Assembly: GCF_023238625.1 (NCBI RefSeq) | Contig: NZ_CP096670.1 | Span: forward strand, 156,501 to 220,500 | DNA from: Agarivorans sp. TSD2052 | GTDB taxonomy: Bacteria > Pseudomonadota > Gammaproteobacteria > Enterobacterales > Celerinatantimonadaceae | Direction of reading: 5' to 3' | Length of the DNA stretch: 64,000 nucleotides | Part shown: piece by piece, positions 27,581 through 37,995 of the stretch | Numbering within the stretch: the first letter of the stretch is position 1 | How the letters are laid out: each line of letters starts with the position of its first letter | Notes under the pieces: model-generated | Seen by the model: the letters and a program-made list of their open reading frames with translations, nothing else | Told to the model about the DNA's origin: nothing | The model's database searches: none | Position numbers and translations under genes: made by a program

Positions 27581-27609
27581 AATAAAGCCGCCTTAGCGGC
27601 GGCTTTATT
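27581..27609 (-). terminator. hslVU terminator
   Basis: AATAAAGCCGCC (27581-27592) and GGCGGCTTTATT (27598-27609) form a perfect 12-bp stem with a 5-base loop. It lies 32 bp past the hslU stop on the minus strand, with an AT-rich stem base that supplies T residues on that strand. Confidence 0.88.
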
Positions 27610-27640
27610 GTACTTACAGACTGAAGCAGCGTTGCAGTGC

Positions 27641-28972
27641 TTACAGAATAAAGCGGCTTAGATCTTCGTCGGCCACTAAATCATCTAGCGAGTTATTTAC
27701 ATAGTCAGCGTCAATAGTGATTTGTTGGCCTGCACTATCCGATGCTACAAAGCTTAACTCTTCCATCAGCTTTTCCATCACTGTGTGTAAGCGACGCGCA
27801 CCAATGTTTTCGGTACGTTCATTTACTTGCCAAGCGGCATCAGCAATGCGGCGAATGCCGTCTTCGGTGAACTCGATGTTCAAACCTTCTGTGGCCATTA
27901 AGGCTTTATATTGCTCGGTTAATGAGGCGTTTGGCTCGGTTAAAATTCTGACAAAATCTTCAGCGGTTAAAGCATCTAAGCTTACTCGAATCGGTAATCG
28001 GCCTTGTAGCTCAGGAATAAGGTCTGAAGGCTTCGCCACTTGAAACGCCCCTGAAGCAATAAACAAGATGTGGTCAGTTTTTACCATGCCGTGCTTAGTA
28101 CTAACGGTTGAGCCTTCTACTAAGGGTAGTAGGTCGCGCTGTACGCCTTCACGGCTAACATCTGGACCTGAGGTGTCACCACGTTTACAAATTTTGTCTA
28201 TTTCATCTAAGAATACAATGCCGTTATTTTCTACCGCGTGAAGGGCTTTTTCTTTTAGCTCTTCAGGGTTAACCATTTTAGCGGCTTCTTCTTCGATCAA
28301 TAACTTGAAGGCTTCTTTGATTTTTACCTTACGCTTTTTGCTGTCTTTATTACCCGATAGGTTTTGGAACATGCCTTGTAATTGATTGGTCATCTCTTCC
28401 ATACCTGGAGGCGCCATGATTTCTACGCCAACTTGGGGTTGGGCAACATCAATTTCAATTTCTTTATCATCTAGCTGGCCTTCGCGTAGCTTTTTGCGAA
28501 ATGCTTGGCGAGTAGAGTTATCTTCTTTTTTCTCATCGTGGCCAAAGCTGTCTTTCGCGGGGGGGAGCAAGGCGTCTAAAATGCGGTCTTCAGCTTGGTC
28601 TTCGGCGCGAAAACGAAACTTTTCAGTTTCTTGTTCACGCGTTAACTTAAACGCGACATCGGCGAGGTCACGAATAATGGTTTCAACTTCTTTACCTACA
28701 TAACCTACTTCAGTAAATTTGGTCGCTTCCACTTTGATAAACGGTGCATGAGCAAGCTTAGCTAAACGGCGAGCAATCTCAGTTTTACCGACACCCGTTG
28801 GGCCAATCATCAAGATATTTTTAGGGGTCACTTCTTGACGTAATTCATCGCCTAACTGCATACGGCGCCAGCGGTTACGTAAGGCGATGGCTACTGCACG
28901 TTTAGCATCGGCTTGGCCGATAATGTGGTTGTCTAATTCTGAGACGATTTCTCTTGGGGTCATTTCCGACAT
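27641..28972 (-). CDS. hslU: HslU ATPase subunit of the HslUV protease
   Basis: 443 residues from the ATG at 28972, the E. coli length (five more codons are open upstream but start inside the leader). AAA+ motifs: Walker [14 protein letters not shown], Walker [11 protein letters not shown], arginine-finger region [12 protein letters not shown]. The I domain is the charged insertion between about residues 110 and 240. The pore motif GYVG is present in [11 protein letters not shown]. It unfolds substrates for HslV. hslV lies 19 bp upstream, forming the operon. Confidence 0.97.
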   Translation of the reverse strand: MSEMTPREIVSELDNHIIGQADAKRAVAIALRNRWRRMQLGDELRQEVTPKNILMIGPTGVGKTEIARRLAKLAHAPFIKVEATKFTEVGYVGKEVETIIRDLADVAFKLTREQETEKFRFRAEDQAEDRILDALLPPAKDSFGHDEKKEDNSTRQAFRKKLREGQLDDKEIEIDVAQPQVGVEIMAPPGMEEMTNQLQGMFQNLSGNKDSKKRKVKIKEAFKLLIEEEAAKMVNPEELKEKALHAVENNGIVFLDEIDKICKRGDTSGPDVSREGVQRDLLPLVEGSTVSTKHGMVKTDHILFIASGAFQVAKPSDLIPELQGRLPIRVSLDALTAEDFVRILTEPNASLTEQYKALMATEGLNIEFTEDGIRRIADAAWQVNERTENIGARRLHTVMEKLMEELSFVASDSAGQQITIDADYVNNSLDDLVADEDLSRFIL

Positions 28973-28991
28973 AATTTCTTCCTGCAAAGCC

Positions 28992-29522
28992 TTAAGCTTT
29001 AGCGTCTAATTCTTCAATAGTATGGTTTAGGTTAGTAAACACACAAATATTGCCTGCGATGGTTAGGCTTTTTTCGGCAATTTCACGAGCACCTAAATCG
29101 GTGTTCTCAAGCAAAGCGAGCGCTGCTGATTGAGCAAACGGGCCACCTGAACCAATGGCGATTAAGTCGTTTTCTGGCTGAACCACATCACCGTTACCGG
29201 TAATGATTAATGATGCTTCGCTGTCGGCCACTGCCAGTAAGGCCTCTAATTTGCGCAACATGCGATCGGTTCGCCAATCTTTGGCCAGTTCTACAGCGGC
29301 CTTGGTGAGATGGCCTTGGTGCATTTCAAGCTTAGCTTCAAAACGCTCGAATAGCGTGAAGGCATCGGCTGTACCACCGGCGAAACCCGCTAATACTTGA
29401 CCGTGATACAAGCGACGGACTTTTTTAGCGTTACCTTTCATTACTGTGTTGCCAAGTGATACTTGGCCATCACCAGCGATGATCACTTTGCCGTTGCGGC
29501 GGACGGAGACGATAGTAGTCAC
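28992..29522 (-). CDS. hslV: HslV peptidase subunit
   Basis: 176 residues, the usual length. The Met-Thr-Thr-Ile-Val-Ser start exposes the catalytic N-terminal Thr after Met removal, and the [22 protein letters not shown] segment carries conserved proteasome-like residues. It forms the double ring of the HslUV protease. First gene of the hslVU operon. Confidence 0.97.
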   Translation of the reverse strand: MTTIVSVRRNGKVIIAGDGQVSLGNTVMKGNAKKVRRLYHGQVLAGFAGGTADAFTLFERFEAKLEMHQGHLTKAAVELAKDWRTDRMLRKLEALLAVADSEASLIITGNGDVVQPENDLIAIGSGGPFAQSAALALLENTDLGAREIAEKSLTIAGNICVFTNLNHTIEELDAKA

Positions 29523-29618
29523 GTTATTTCCTCATTTAATTTGGCTTACTCTAAGAGTTAGCTTTGTTATAAAAATGAGATGGGGGAGCTTTAGACTATT
29601 TTCAAGGTTTGAGCGGAT

Positions 29619-29951
29619 TTAGTTGTCTTGCAGTTTGTCTAACAATTGTTGTTGCTGTTGGATATCAAGCGAGGAAAATTGTTTTAGTAGCATCCTCAAT
29701 AACTTTGATTTTGGGAGTGTATGTTGAGTTGATGCTTGCTGCAGCTGAACAATCGCAAGATTATCAAAGGTAAAGGTGCAGTGACGAAAATTGGGGTGTG
29801 CTTTTTTGGGCGGCTTTGCTTCGGCTTTTAGTGTGGCGACACTGGGTTTGCCTTGGGCATAGTTCTCAGCATCGTTGATGAAATCATCGACTGATATTTT
29901 TTTACGCTTGTTACGAGACAGCGATTGTTTTTTTAAATCAGTTAAACTCAT
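29619..29951 (-). CDS. Small partner protein of the ParA-like ATPase
   Basis: 110 residues. The N-terminal half is basic and unstructured (SRNKRKKISVDDFINDAENYAQG), the C-terminal half is helical with Leu/Gln runs (LPKSKLLRMLLKQFSSLDIQQQQQLLDKL). It overlaps the upstream ParA gene by 14 bp, so translation is coupled. It could be a ParB-like or ribbon-helix-helix adaptor that links the ATPase to its cargo, but no motif proves it. Confidence 0.7.
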   Translation of the reverse strand: MSLTDLKKQSLSRNKRKKISVDDFINDAENYAQGKPSVATLKAEAKPPKKAHPNFRHCTFTFDNLAIVQLQQASTQHTLPKSKLLRMLLKQFSSLDIQQQQQLLDKLQDN

Positions 29952-30606
29952 GAGAGTCTTCTTGTTGAATAGCTAGCATCTCGGTAACAATGGCTTTTAT
30001 TTCGGCTGCCGCCTTACCATCTTGCTCGATTTCTATCACTGAGCGCCCACTCTCTTCGCTATCATCGTAGATATTTCGCGTGAAGGTGACCGAATCAAGC
30101 ACGTCTAAGCCAAAGGACCGGCAAACATCTTTAGCATCTAAAATTCGTTTGGCTTGGCTGGGTAGGGCTGGGCACTGGGTGATAACAAAATTGGCCACCA
30201 TTTTGGGGTTAACCATTTTGCAGGTACTTAACATGTCTTCCATGTGAGGCAAGGTTTTTAAGTCTCGTCGCTTGGGCCGAAGGGGTATAAGCACGTATTT
30301 GGCGACCGACATAGCCGCGCGCATCGCTAGGTTATCTTGTCCGCCACAGTCAACAATCACGAAATCATAAGCGCTTTCTAGGCTTAGTAAGTCTTTTCGA
30401 ATTTTACCGTACAGTTGAATGCAGTTAATACTGGGGAGAGATTCATCTTCGTTACGCGCCTGGATCCAATCTGAGGTGGTGCGCTGTGGATCACAATCAA
30501 CCATCAAGATATTAGCGTCAAGATCGGTTTTAAGGTGTACGGCGATATTTTGGGCCAAGCAGCTTTTACCGCTACCACCTTTTTCCCCACCTACTAATAT
30601 CAACAT
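29938..30606 (-). CDS. ParA/MinD-family ATPase
   Basis: 222 residues with the deviant Walker A GEKGGSGKS (7-15, signature Lys K9 and K14), MVDCDPQRTTSDW after the second strand, and IVDCGGQDN. This short form resembles ParA proteins that position cargo such as plasmids, chemotaxis clusters or division components. It is chromosomal here, between hslV and a PilZ gene, with the small overlapping partner gene, which makes a plasmid origin possible but unproven. Cargo unknown. Confidence 0.85.
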   Translation of the reverse strand: MLILVGGEKGGSGKSCLAQNIAVHLKTDLDANILMVDCDPQRTTSDWIQARNEDESLPSINCIQLYGKIRKDLLSLESAYDFVIVDCGGQDNLAMRAAMSVAKYVLIPLRPKRRDLKTLPHMEDMLSTCKMVNPKMVANFVITQCPALPSQAKRILDAKDVCRSFGLDVLDSVTFTRNIYDDSEESGRSVIEIEQDGKAAAEIKAIVTEMLAIQQEDSHEFN

Positions 30607-30710
30607 GGCCTTCTCCTTACTAAATATTTCCTTGCTACCAATCTTGTCTGTTGGTAGTGATTTAATAAGTATAAGACAAAGTACTAAGTTTGCTTACTTA
30701 GATGTACTTT

Positions 30711-31013
30711 TTATAGCAATAACAGAAACATATGGTAAGTAGAAAAGTTTTTACGATGGCAGCGCGCTACTTTGGCTTGCATCTCTTTTGCTTCAGAATG
30801 CTCAGAGGTGAATAATACCGTTAGCTTGGTACCTATCTGTAGATCGTCACTATGCAAAATCAACATGCCGCGGCGCGAAATGTCGATGCAGGTAGCCTCT
30901 AATTGCTGGGCGTCACCGTTGCTATCCATCCATTTTAGCAGTACGGGTTCGTTTTCTAAGTCGAGTCGCATAGATCGGCGTCGTTCTAGTTGCTCTAGAT
31001 CGGTGTTTTCCAT
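30711..31013 (-). CDS. PilZ-domain protein
   Basis: 100 residues, a single PilZ domain. The c-di-GMP binding elements are intact: RRRSMR (11-16) and DISRRG (44-49), matching RxxxR and D/NxSxxG. It probably binds cyclic di-GMP and signals to motility or biofilm functions. A diguanylate cyclase lies at 37996, but the two are far apart. Confidence 0.85.
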   Translation of the reverse strand: MENTDLEQLERRRSMRLDLENEPVLLKWMDSNGDAQQLEATCIDISRRGMLILHSDDLQIGTKLTVLFTSEHSEAKEMQAKVARCHRKNFSTYHMFLLLL

Positions 31014-31345
31014 TACTTCGCGTTCCTGTCCGAGTAGCGGTCAATGAGCTAAATAGTCCTGCCGCATATTTTAGTTGTACCTAACATACTAGCCTAGCTA
31101 CATTTTTATAACATATTTGAGAACAAGTTCAAATAAGTAATATTTTTAATCGTTTAGCGTTGTATTTTTTGAAAATTATGACTAATTACATGTGTTTTTT
31201 ATCAACATCATCGACTTTAACGAGGCGGTATTGAGCTTTTCGAGAGTGCCAGAGGGTAAATGCTGAGGGCAGATTGCTGGTGATGATAAAGGGGTTATTA
31301 ATTACGCCAAACTAAGTGAGTTTGGCGTAATTAATCATTAATGGC
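31014..31345. other. 332-bp intergenic region with the ftsN terminator
   Basis: Between the PilZ gene and ftsN (both minus strand). It is AT-rich; the only clear element is the 16-bp-stem hairpin at 31298-31334 just after ftsN. The PilZ promoter should lie in the left part. Confidence 0.5.
31298..31334 (-). terminator. Terminator after ftsN
   Basis: Perfect 16-bp stem TTAATTACGCCAAACT (31298-31313) with AGTTTGGCGTAATTAA (31319-31334), loop AAGTG. On the minus strand it begins 12 bases after the ftsN stop. Confidence 0.85.
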
Positions 31346-31906
31346 TTAAAAGTTCCAATGCCAAATTTGGCAGCCGTTAATTTTGGCTCGTTGCAAAATG
31401 TGCCTATCACGCTCTGCGTCACGTTTGGTTGGATAGGGCCCTAGCACCACGCGATACCAAGCGCCATTTTTTCCGTCGGTACGGCGAATTTGGCTCTCTA
31501 AACCAGCAAAAGCAATTAAGGCTTTACTCTCTTCTGCTTTATCGCGGCTACGGAAAGACGCACACTGCATTTGATAGGGTTTGGCTGGCTTGCTGGGTTT
31601 GGCGGCCAGTTCTACTTCTACCTGTTTTTGTTCTAACTCTTTGACGTAAGGTCGCTCTTTAGGCAGGTCAGGCAATACCGCTGCCGGTTTAGCGGGTTTA
31701 GTCGGTTTGACTATTTCACTTAACTCTGGCGCCGGTGTCGGGGCCGTGCCTTTAATGTTAAATAGCAATACCGAAAACCCAGCAATCGCCAGCAACACGG
31801 TAATTGCTAGGGCAAAAGGGAAGCGTTTTTGGTTGCTCACCGCGCGGCTAGATTTAGCCGCCGGTTTTTTCTTAGGCTTGCTACGGCCTACATAGTCTTT
31901 AGCCAT
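31346..31906 (-). CDS. ftsN: SPOR-domain protein, likely FtsN
   Basis: 186 residues: basic cytoplasmic tail, one membrane helix (RFPFALAITVLLAIAGFSVLLF), a Pro/Lys/Glu-rich linker and a C-terminal SPOR domain (YQMQCASFRSRDKAEESKALIAFAG, GAWYRVVLGPYPTKRDAERD) that binds denuded septal peptidoglycan. It triggers septal synthesis. It starts two bases after the argS stop, so the two are cotranscribed. It is shorter than E. coli FtsN (319), but the order priA/argS/ftsN/hslVU supports the call. Confidence 0.85.
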   Translation of the reverse strand: MAKDYVGRSKPKKKPAAKSSRAVSNQKRFPFALAITVLLAIAGFSVLLFNIKGTAPTPAPELSEIVKPTKPAKPAAVLPDLPKERPYVKELEQKQVEVELAAKPSKPAKPYQMQCASFRSRDKAEESKALIAFAGLESQIRRTDGKNGAWYRVVLGPYPTKRDAERDRHILQRAKINGCQIWHWNF

Positions 31907-31908
31907 GC

Positions 31909-33663
31909 TTACATGCGTTCCAGGGTCTCAATTCCTAATAATGAGAGCCCTTGATCAAGTACCTTGGCAGTTAACGCTGCTAAACGTAAGCGGCTGTGTT
32001 TTACCTCGGTCTCAACATCGTCTTTAAGGATTGGGCAGGCTTCGTAAAGGGTCATAAATGCACCGGCTAGCTCGTAAAGGTAGTTACACATCATGTGTGG
32101 CATTCCTTTGTTGGCTACGTTATGCACCGCGTCGCTAAACTGAATTAACTTTTGCGCTAAGGCAATTTCAGCATCTTGGTCAAGGCTAACCGCTTGTTGC
32201 AAGTTGGCTACGTCAATTTCTGAGCGGCGAATGATTGATTGGATACGGGTATAAGCGTACTGCAGGTACGGAGCCGTGTTGCCGTTAAAGGCCAACATGT
32301 TTTCCCAATCAAAGATGTAATCGGTGGTGCGGTTTTTAGATAGATCGGCGTATTTTACTGCGCCCATAGCGATAGCTTTTGCTGCTTGTACTTGTTGCTC
32401 GGCATCTAAATCGCGAGATTTTTCGGCCACCAAGGTTTGCGCGCGTTGCTCCGCTTCTTCTAGTAAATCAACTAATTTAACCGTGCCGCCACTGCGGGTT
32501 TTAAATGGACGACCATCTTTACCCAACATCATGCCAAAAGCATGGTGCTCTAGCGGTACGTCTTCAGGCACGTAACCGGCTTTGCGAACAATATTCCATG
32601 CTTGCATTAAATGCTGGTGCTGGCGCGAGTCAATGAAGTACAACACGCGATCGGCATGCAGTGTTTGATAGCGGTATTTGGCACAGGCAATATCGGTAGT
32701 GGTATACAGGAAGCCACCATCTTTTTTCTGAATGATAACTCCCATAGGGTCACCATCTTTATTCTTGTATTCATCAAGGAATACTACCGTGGCGCCGTTA
32801 TCTTCAACCGCTAAACCTTGTTGTTTAAGATCGTTGACCACGTCATGTAGCATGTTGTTATACATGCTCTCACCCATCACATCATTTTTAGTGAGTGATA
32901 CATTTAGGCGATCGTATACGGCTTGGTTGTGGCTAAGAGTAATGTCGACCAATTTGCGCCACATTGTGTTGCAGTATTCATCGCCACTTTGTAGCTTAAC
33001 CACGTAGTTACGGGCGCGTTCGGCAAATACTTCATCGCTGTCGTAACGGGCTTTAGATTCACGGTAAAACACTTCTAAGTCGGCCAGTTCAATGTCACCG
33101 GCATCGGTACCACGGGCTTCTACTTCTTCTAAGTTGGCAATTAACATACCGAACTGCGTTCCCCAATCACCAATGTGATTAGCGCGAACGACTTTGTGAC
33201 CTAAAAATTCGAGCGTACGCACTACCGCGTCACCAATAATGGTTGAGCGCAGGTGACCTACATGCATTTCTTTGGCTACGTTAGGGGCTGAATAATCCAC
33301 CACAATGGTTTGGGCTTTTTCAACAGGCTTAACGTTGGCCGTAGCAGAGGTTGCCATGGCTTCGATTTGCGCGGCTAACCAATCGTTATTTAGGTAGAAG
33401 TTAATAAATCCAGGGCCAGCAATATTGGTTTTTTCTACCAAGCTTGATGCCGGTAGGTTATCAACAATTAGCTGGGCTAACTCTCGTGGATTTTTGCCTG
33501 CAGGTTTGGCAGCCATTAAGGCTAAATTGGTCGCCAAGTCGCCGTGAGCTTTATCTTTGGTTCGGTCTACTTGGATACGTGGTTCGAATCCTTCAGGAAG
33601 CACCTGTTGTTGTTTCAGGGCTGTGACCGTTTGTTCCAGAAGTTGTTGAATAAGCTCTTTCAT
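31909..33663 (-). CDS. argS: Arginyl-tRNA synthetase
   Basis: About 584 residues from the ATG at 33663, the usual ArgRS start ([11 protein letters not shown]); an ATG at 33678 adds five residues. It has the N-terminal Add-1 domain, class I motif [13 protein letters not shown] (the HIGH motif), and the DALR anticodon domain at the C-terminus. It joins arginine to tRNA-Arg and needs bound tRNA for activation. First gene of the argS-ftsN unit. Confidence 0.97.
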   Translation of the reverse strand: MKELIQQLLEQTVTALKQQQVLPEGFEPRIQVDRTKDKAHGDLATNLALMAAKPAGKNPRELAQLIVDNLPASSLVEKTNIAGPGFINFYLNNDWLAAQIEAMATSATANVKPVEKAQTIVVDYSAPNVAKEMHVGHLRSTIIGDAVVRTLEFLGHKVVRANHIGDWGTQFGMLIANLEEVEARGTDAGDIELADLEVFYRESKARYDSDEVFAERARNYVVKLQSGDEYCNTMWRKLVDITLSHNQAVYDRLNVSLTKNDVMGESMYNNMLHDVVNDLKQQGLAVEDNGATVVFLDEYKNKDGDPMGVIIQKKDGGFLYTTTDIACAKYRYQTLHADRVLYFIDSRQHQHLMQAWNIVRKAGYVPEDVPLEHHAFGMMLGKDGRPFKTRSGGTVKLVDLLEEAEQRAQTLVAEKSRDLDAEQQVQAAKAIAMGAVKYADLSKNRTTDYIFDWENMLAFNGNTAPYLQYAYTRIQSIIRRSEIDVANLQQAVSLDQDAEIALAQKLIQFSDAVHNVANKGMPHMMCNYLYELAGAFMTLYEACPILKDDVETEVKHSRLRLAALTAKVLDQGLSLLGIETLERM

Positions 33664-33850
33664 GTAGGCTGACACCAATCTCGCGTAAATAGAATATACA
33701 AAGCGGGCATTTTACCGACAATTTGCCGTGAAAACTATCTCTTATCTAGGCTAATTCTGCTTACTTCGCCTCACCGGCTCAAATCGCCTGAAGTCAATGC
33801 TGGAGCTTGTTGGCTGAAAGCCGCCGATTGCCGATTTAAAACTACACGGC

Positions 33851-36055
33851 TTATTGCATGTCGTAAGGGTCTATATCTAAAGACCAGCGCACTTTTCTGC
33901 TCAGTTTTAGGCTTTCTAATTGCGGCAGTAATTGATGAACCAGTTGATGCAAGTTAGGGCGATGCTCAGCTTGAATCAGCAGCTGCATTCTATATTTTCC
34001 GGCACGGCGCGCCTGCGGGGCAGGCATCGGTGGAAATACCCAAGTGTTGCCTTGTTGTAGCGGCTGGGCTATTTGATAAAGCTGCTGGCTAAGCTCGGTG
34101 ACTGCATTGCCGTCGATGGCTTCAAAGCGAAACAGCGCCTGAAAACTAAAGGGCGGTAACTCGGTGTCTTTGCGTTCAGTTAACGCAAAGCGAGCAAAAT
34201 GTTGGTAGCCATTGTTGATTAAATCTTGCAGCAGCTCGTGTTCTGGGTGGTGCGATTGTAACAATACCTTGCCTAGCAGGTTGGCGCGGCCAGCACGCCC
34301 GGCCACTTGCACGTAAAGCTGAGCTAAACGCTCGGGCGCACGAAAATCAGAACAGAACAGGGCATGGTCAATATCCAATAATGCCACCAAGGTAACATTG
34401 GGGAAGTGGTGGCCTTTGGCTAGCATTTGCGTACCAATTAAGATCTGATATTGATTAGCGTGAATGTCATTGAGTAGCTGCTCTAAGCTGCCCTTACGGC
34501 GAGTGCTGTCACGATCAATGCGGGCCACCTTGTATTCAGGAAAAATGTCTAACAGGGCTTCTTGTAGCTGCTCGGTGCCTAAACCGGTAGTGACCAAGTT
34601 GGTAGAACCACACTGAGTACACTGATGGGGCACCGCTCGTTGGCTACCGCAGTGGTGGCAAGCAAGGTGCCTTGGTTGTTGGTGATAGGTAAAATAGGCC
34701 TCGCAGCGTTCACATTCACACACATGGCCACATTCGTGACATAACAGTGCTGGCGCGTAACCACGGCGGTTAAGAAACAGCATCACTTGGCGGCCAGCTT
34801 TTAGCTCTATGCGCATGGCTTTAATTAAGGCCGGAGATAAGCCCGAAGACAAAGGTTGCTGGCGAATGTCGAGCAGTTGTTGCTCGGCTAAAGAGGCACT
34901 GCCAGCCCGCTGTTTTAGCTCAAGGTGAGAGTAACGCCCCGATAGCGCATTATGTAAACTCTCTAAAGAAGGGGTCGCCGAGCCCAACACTATAGGGATT
35001 TTTTCTAAGCGAGCCCGCACAATGGCCAAGTCGCGAGCATGATAACGAAAGCTGTCTTGTTGCTTAAATGAGCTGTCGTGTTCTTCGTCGATAATAATCA
35101 CCCCAGGCCTTGCCATTGGCGTAAATACCGCCGAGCGTGTACCAATAATAATGCCCGCCTCGCCTTGCTTGGCTTTTATCCATGCATTGAGGCGCTCGCT
35201 ATCATTTAAGCCTGAGTGAATGGCATACACCGGTACATTGAAACGCTCGGCAAATCGGGCTAGCGTTTGTGGGGTTAAGCCTATTTCAGGTACCAGTACT
35301 AAGGCCTGCTGCCCTTTTGCCAGCACTTCGGCTATTACGTTGAGGTAGACTTCGGTTTTACCCGAGCCTGTAATGCCTTCAATAAGAAAAGCCTGAAAGC
35401 TCGACAAGCTTTGGTTAATGGCGGCGACGGCAATAGCTTGCTCTGCGTTGAGGTTTAGCGGCTGGGTTTTTTTTGTGTCTTGTTGAGTCCAATCTTCAAC
35501 CTTGGGGGCTACTTCAAGCTTCGTAATAAAGCCTTTTTCTTGTAAGGCTTTTAAGGCAGGGCGAGAAAAGTCACTTTTTTTACACTGTTCATCACTAAGC
35601 TGATAATTAGCCTGTTGCTGCAACGCGCCAATAATCACCCCTTGTTTGGGGGCGCGACTAAAACGGGTTAGCTCAGCTTGTTGGCCTTGCTCGCTAAGTT
35701 GCCACGCCACCACGGTTTTAGGCTTAGCGGGGTCACCTTTGCGTAATAAGCTAGGAAGCGCTTGGTTTAATACATCGCCTAAGCTGTGGTGATAGTAAGA
35801 ACTGGCCCAATTAAGTAGCTTAAACAAGCTCTCTGGTAATAAGGCTTGGTTATCTAAGGTTTCGCTGAAAGGCTTAAGCTTATCTAAAGCTATGTCGCTT
35901 TCATCGGGGTGCTCAACCACTAAACCTACTTTTTCACCTTTGCCAAACGGTACCTTAACCCGGCTGCCAATTACCGGCATAGGGCTGTTGTCAGGCACGC
36001 TGTAATCAAATAGGCGACGCAGGGGTATAGCTAAAGCAACACGAACGATAGACAC
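33851..36055 (-). CDS. priA: Primosomal replication protein N' (PriA helicase)
   Basis: 734 residues. N-terminal DNA-binding domain, then SF2 helicase motifs: GITGSGKTEVYL (Walker A), DEEHDSSFKQQDSFRYHARDLA (Walker B DEEH) and GSATPSLES; a zinc-binding region with paired Cys (CHECGHVCECERCEAYF, CHHCGSQRAVPHQCTQCGS), and the C-terminal helicase lobe with GRAGRA. It reloads DnaB at stalled forks. It is divergent from rpmE, the order seen in E. coli. Confidence 0.97.
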   Translation of the reverse strand: MSIVRVALAIPLRRLFDYSVPDNSPMPVIGSRVKVPFGKGEKVGLVVEHPDESDIALDKLKPFSETLDNQALLPESLFKLLNWASSYYHHSLGDVLNQALPSLLRKGDPAKPKTVVAWQLSEQGQQAELTRFSRAPKQGVIIGALQQQANYQLSDEQCKKSDFSRPALKALQEKGFITKLEVAPKVEDWTQQDTKKTQPLNLNAEQAIAVAAINQSLSSFQAFLIEGITGSGKTEVYLNVIAEVLAKGQQALVLVPEIGLTPQTLARFAERFNVPVYAIHSGLNDSERLNAWIKAKQGEAGIIIGTRSAVFTPMARPGVIIIDEEHDSSFKQQDSFRYHARDLAIVRARLEKIPIVLGSATPSLESLHNALSGRYSHLELKQRAGSASLAEQQLLDIRQQPLSSGLSPALIKAMRIELKAGRQVMLFLNRRGYAPALLCHECGHVCECERCEAYFTYHQQPRHLACHHCGSQRAVPHQCTQCGSTNLVTTGLGTEQLQEALLDIFPEYKVARIDRDSTRRKGSLEQLLNDIHANQYQILIGTQMLAKGHHFPNVTLVALLDIDHALFCSDFRAPERLAQLYVQVAGRAGRANLLGKVLLQSHHPEHELLQDLINNGYQHFARFALTERKDTELPPFSFQALFRFEAIDGNAVTELSQQLYQIAQPLQQGNTWVFPPMPAPQARRAGKYRMQLLIQAEHRPNLHQLVHQLLPQLESLKLSRKVRWSLDIDPYDMQ

Positions 36056-36294
36056 TAATTAGTAAACTCAAGGAAAAACCTAACTCATTCTACTGGTAGA
36101 GTGCGCTGTGGGGCAAATTAAGCCCTTGTTGTTTTTTTATTCGCTTATTGCCTCAGGGTACTTGCTAAGCTAGGTGGCTTCTTATATGATCCGCCACCTA
36201 AAATTTATAGGCTCTGATAGAGTTGCTTTCGTATGGTGTTTGGTGTCAATTGTGACGACCAGATGGCGATACGGCCCAAGTATTGAGGTAATCC

Positions 36295-36507
36295 ATGAAA
36301 ACTGATATCCATCCAACTTACGAAGTACTTACTGCTACTTGTTCTTGCGGTAACGTAATCGAAACTAAATCTACTCGCACTGGTACTATGTTCCTAGACG
36401 TATGTGACAAATGTCACCCGTTCTACACTGGTAAGCAACGTAACGTTGATACTGGTGGTCGTGTTGATCGTTTCAACAAGAAATTCGCTGTACTGGGCAA
36501 AAAATAA
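36295..36507 (+). CDS. rpmE: 50S ribosomal protein L31 (zinc-binding form)
   Basis: 70 residues with the L31 start [10 protein letters not shown] and two Cys pairs: CSC around residue 16-18 and CDKC near 37-40, so this is the zinc-ribbon (C+) type rather than the zinc-free paralogue. A strong terminator follows. It sits divergent from priA. Confidence 0.97.
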   Translation: MKTDIHPTYEVLTATCSCGNVIETKSTRTGTMFLDVCDKCHPFYTGKQRNVDTGGRVDRFNKKFAVLGKK

Positions 36508-36865
36508 GCCAGCCTTATTTACGCTATACAGTAACGAAAAAGCGCCTAAGGGCGCTTTTTTTATGTCTGCTGTTTCAGCAAACCATTAAGCCTATGCGGC
36601 AGGCCTTTGATTGAGTTGTCCCTTCACGCTTAGCAATTGTATACCAGCGAATGACTGCTCCTCCTTTCCCTTTATTTCACTATGTCCATTAATGACTTTT
36701 TTGTCATTTTGTGTTCTAGGTAGCTGATAAAAATAGTGAAAATTGATATTCTAGTTGTTGTCAGCTTTGTGGTTTGGCTTCATTTTGCTATCACAAACAG
36801 GCCGATTCAACATGGCTGCCTACGGCGGCGCTATCTTTTAGTTATTAAACAAGGAAGTTTGTAAA
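36508..36865. other. 358-bp intergenic region
   Basis: Starts with the rpmE terminator (36537-36563), then shows no coding potential. Its right end contains the AAGGAAG ribosome-binding site of the next gene and probably its promoter. Nothing else recognised. Confidence 0.5.
36537..36563 (+). terminator. rpmE terminator
   Basis: AAAAAGCGCC pairs with GGCGCTTTTT around TAAG, followed by more T. A textbook rho-independent terminator 30 bp past the stop. Confidence 0.92.
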
Positions 36866-37186
36866 ATGAGAAAAGTATTGTTAACTCTGATCGTCATGGT
36901 CTTTGCTACCACTGCATATGCTGCTGACTTAAGTCAGTCAGCGTTACAGGGCGATTGGGTCATTACTGAGTTTCATGGTTCTCCAGAACCCGATGGTGAT
37001 ATGTGGCAATTTGAGGGGCAAAATTTCTATCAAAACATTGCTGGGAGAAGAATGTCACCTGATGCCTTTACAGTATCTCCAGCAGTGATAGATCTAGGCT
37101 ATGCAAAAATCACGGTTACTCGCTTCGATAGCAAGGAAATGGACGCCACAATGGCTGGCTTTACCTATAAGCTTATTAAAAAATAA
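36866..37186 (+). CDS. Small secreted protein of unknown function
   Basis: 106 residues with a Sec signal peptide (MRKVLLTLIVMVFATTAYA-AD). The mature part is a single small domain, SALQGDWVITEFHGSPEPDGDMWQFEGQNFYQNI, the opening of a lipocalin-like or DUF-type beta barrel, ending in a DATMAGFTYKLIKK strand. A good ribosome-binding site (AAGGAAG) is present. I do not recognise the family. Confidence 0.65.
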   Translation: MRKVLLTLIVMVFATTAYAADLSQSALQGDWVITEFHGSPEPDGDMWQFEGQNFYQNIAGRRMSPDAFTVSPAVIDLGYAKITVTRFDSKEMDATMAGFTYKLIKK

Positions 37187-37284
37187 TATCAATAAGCCAT
37201 AGCGCTATAGCCCAGCCTGCTAGGCTGGATCTTGCGGTATTTGTTGCGCATTATTGACGCTATATATTTAAAGGATCTCATTTT

Positions 37285-37860
37285 ATGCCTGTGCCCGACC
37301 CATCGAAAATCATCACCTTTGCAACATCACAAGATCTCGGTCAGTGGCTTAAGGTGAATTACGCTTGTGAAAATGAACTGTGGGTGAAGATATACAAAAA
37401 GAATAGCGGTATGCAGAGTGTAACTTGGGATGATGTGGTCATTGAGGCGCTGTGCTGGGGGTGGATCGACGGCGTTAAAAAGTCGATTGATGATCAAGCC
37501 TATCTTCAGCGTATTACGCCTAGAAAAGTGCGTAGCAACTGGTCTAAAAGGAACACCGAGCATGTAGAACGCTTGATCGCAGCGGACCGAATGATGGAGC
37601 CTGGGCTGGTGCACGTTCGTGCGGCTAAAGCCGATGGCCGTTGGGAAAGCGCTTATGTAGTTAGTGAAATGGACGTGCCGGCTGATTTCATCACTGCGCT
37701 TGAGTGTACGCCGAATGCGAAACGTTTTTTTGAAACGCTCAATAAATCGAGTCGCTATGTTATCGCCTATGGTTTACTCAGTGCCAAGAAACCAGAAACT
37801 AGACAAAAGCGCTTTGAAAAATTCATGAACATGCTGGTTAACCAAGAAAAACCTAAATAA
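37285..37860 (+). CDS. YdeI/OmpD-associated family protein
   Basis: 191 residues. Family pattern: FATSQDLGQWLKVN at the start, ELWVKIYKKNSG, then VVIEALCWGWIDGVKKSIDDQAYLQRITPRK, SNWSKRNTEHVERL, and a final RFEKFMNML helix. AAAGGA precedes the ATG. Members are linked to stress or bacteriocin protection in some species, but no reaction is established. Confidence 0.85.
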   Translation: MPVPDPSKIITFATSQDLGQWLKVNYACENELWVKIYKKNSGMQSVTWDDVVIEALCWGWIDGVKKSIDDQAYLQRITPRKVRSNWSKRNTEHVERLIAADRMMEPGLVHVRAAKADGRWESAYVVSEMDVPADFITALECTPNAKRFFETLNKSSRYVIAYGLLSAKKPETRQKRFEKFMNMLVNQEKPK

Positions 37861-37995
37861 ATGGGGTAGGTATGATTAGATTTTTTAGCCTCATAATGCC
37901 GTTTTAGGCACCATGGTTTGTTTAATAATAAGGCATTAGTAGCTGATTAAATATACTATTGTAATCAGTGAGTGAGTCGACATTAAGGATGAGTA

